Notes under the pieces: generated by a model
Database searches by the model: none
What the model saw: the letters and a program-made list of their open reading frames with translations, nothing else
What the model was told of the DNA's origin: nothing
Source: Bosea sp. F3-2
GTDB lineage: Bacteria > Pseudomonadota > Alphaproteobacteria > Rhizobiales > Beijerinckiaceae
DNA: 64,000 bases
Assembly: GCF_008253865.1 (NCBI RefSeq)
Contig: NZ_CP042331.1
Location: 6,227,501-6,291,500 of the forward strand
Direction: 5' to 3'
Shown: positions 63,690-64,000 of the stretch, piece by piece
Layout: each line of letters opens with the position of its first letter
Numbering within the stretch: position 1 is the stretch's first letter
Program-made: the position numbers and the translations under genes

Positions 63690-64000
63690 TAAAATATAAT
63701 AACACACTATGCGAAAATTATTCAGAATAATTATTGCGCGAAAGTGTGTTCTAATATTTTACGAATTTCAGAATTTTCATGAATTTCCGAATTGGAAATT
63801 GCGATCCTCTCACACAAAATTCAGCATGGCGCAGCCATTATCCGCTTGAAACCTGTATTAATATTGAATTCATCAGAATTTCGGCGTGAAGCAAAGCGTG
63901 GCGGCAAAAGGTCGTTCGCCTCAGATTCCGGTTCTCAAGAGAAATTCTCGACGGTCAGCCGGTAAAATCCCGAGCGATGCCTCCCATAAGCAGATCGAGC
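63690..64000. other. AT-rich end of window with no gene recognised
   Basis: The last 311 bases are much richer in A and T than the rest of region 4 (for example 63690-63850) and contain no convincing coding frame. They probably hold the promoter of the minus-strand membrane protein and the upstream region of a gene outside the window. Confidence 0.4.

Overview
The window is GC-rich, densely coded DNA from an alphaproteobacterium. The protein families (class III PHA synthase cluster, GH130/GT4/manA cluster, small basic proteins typical of the order) suggest Hyphomicrobiales (Rhizobiales), possibly a Bosea-like organism. The genus is an inference; no rRNA or tRNA is present to fix it.

Region 1 (1-13948, + strand) is a tightly packed carbon and redox block. 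In order it holds the 3' end of an NAD-type isocitrate dehydrogenase, an acetolactate synthase-like TPP enzyme, an iron alcohol dehydrogenase, class III PHA synthase (phaE-phaC), a fused-subunit CoA-transferase, a phasin, an alpha/beta hydrolase, acetyl-CoA synthetase, pyrophosphatase, adenylate kinase, a remnant of a phosphotransacetylase domain and a succinate-semialdehyde dehydrogenase. Many junctions are 4-base overlaps. The enzymes connect acyl-CoA supply, PHA storage and recycling of the PPi and AMP made by acetyl-CoA synthetase.

Region 2 (14000-21670) begins with a LysR regulator divergent from a 4-oxalomesaconate tautomerase-like gene and a tripartite tricarboxylate transporter binding protein. 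It then becomes a graveyard of mobile elements: two Tn3-type transposase fragments, an internally deleted ISL3 element with perfect 18-bp ends, an apparently intact IS110 transposase and an IS630 remnant. A lone rpiB gene lies among them.

Region 3 (21673-53487) is the most striking part. A 23.5-kb gene encodes a protein of about 7,850 residues with an N-terminal LEPR-XLL-type motif, thousands of residues of adhesin-like repeats, Calx-beta-like modules, RTX calcium-binding repeats, two jelly-roll-like modules and a C-terminal metzincin-type zinc site. Directly downstream, on the same strand, are a SapC-family protein, a GAF-HlyD fusion, a PqqD-M50 peptidase-HlyD fusion and a shortened SecA-like ATPase. 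A further HlyD-type adaptor is divergent upstream. There is no type I ABC exporter, TolC or two-partner TpsB gene. I read this as a dedicated export and maturation system for the giant protein.

Region 4 (53488-64000) holds small secreted or hypothetical proteins, a ribbon-helix-helix regulator with a near-perfect palindrome in front of it and an esterase of the PHB depolymerase family. A minus-strand operon follows (manA, a two-domain GT4 glycosyltransferase, a GH130 phosphorylase or mannosidase, a small conserved protein), then several short conserved proteins and one decayed gene.
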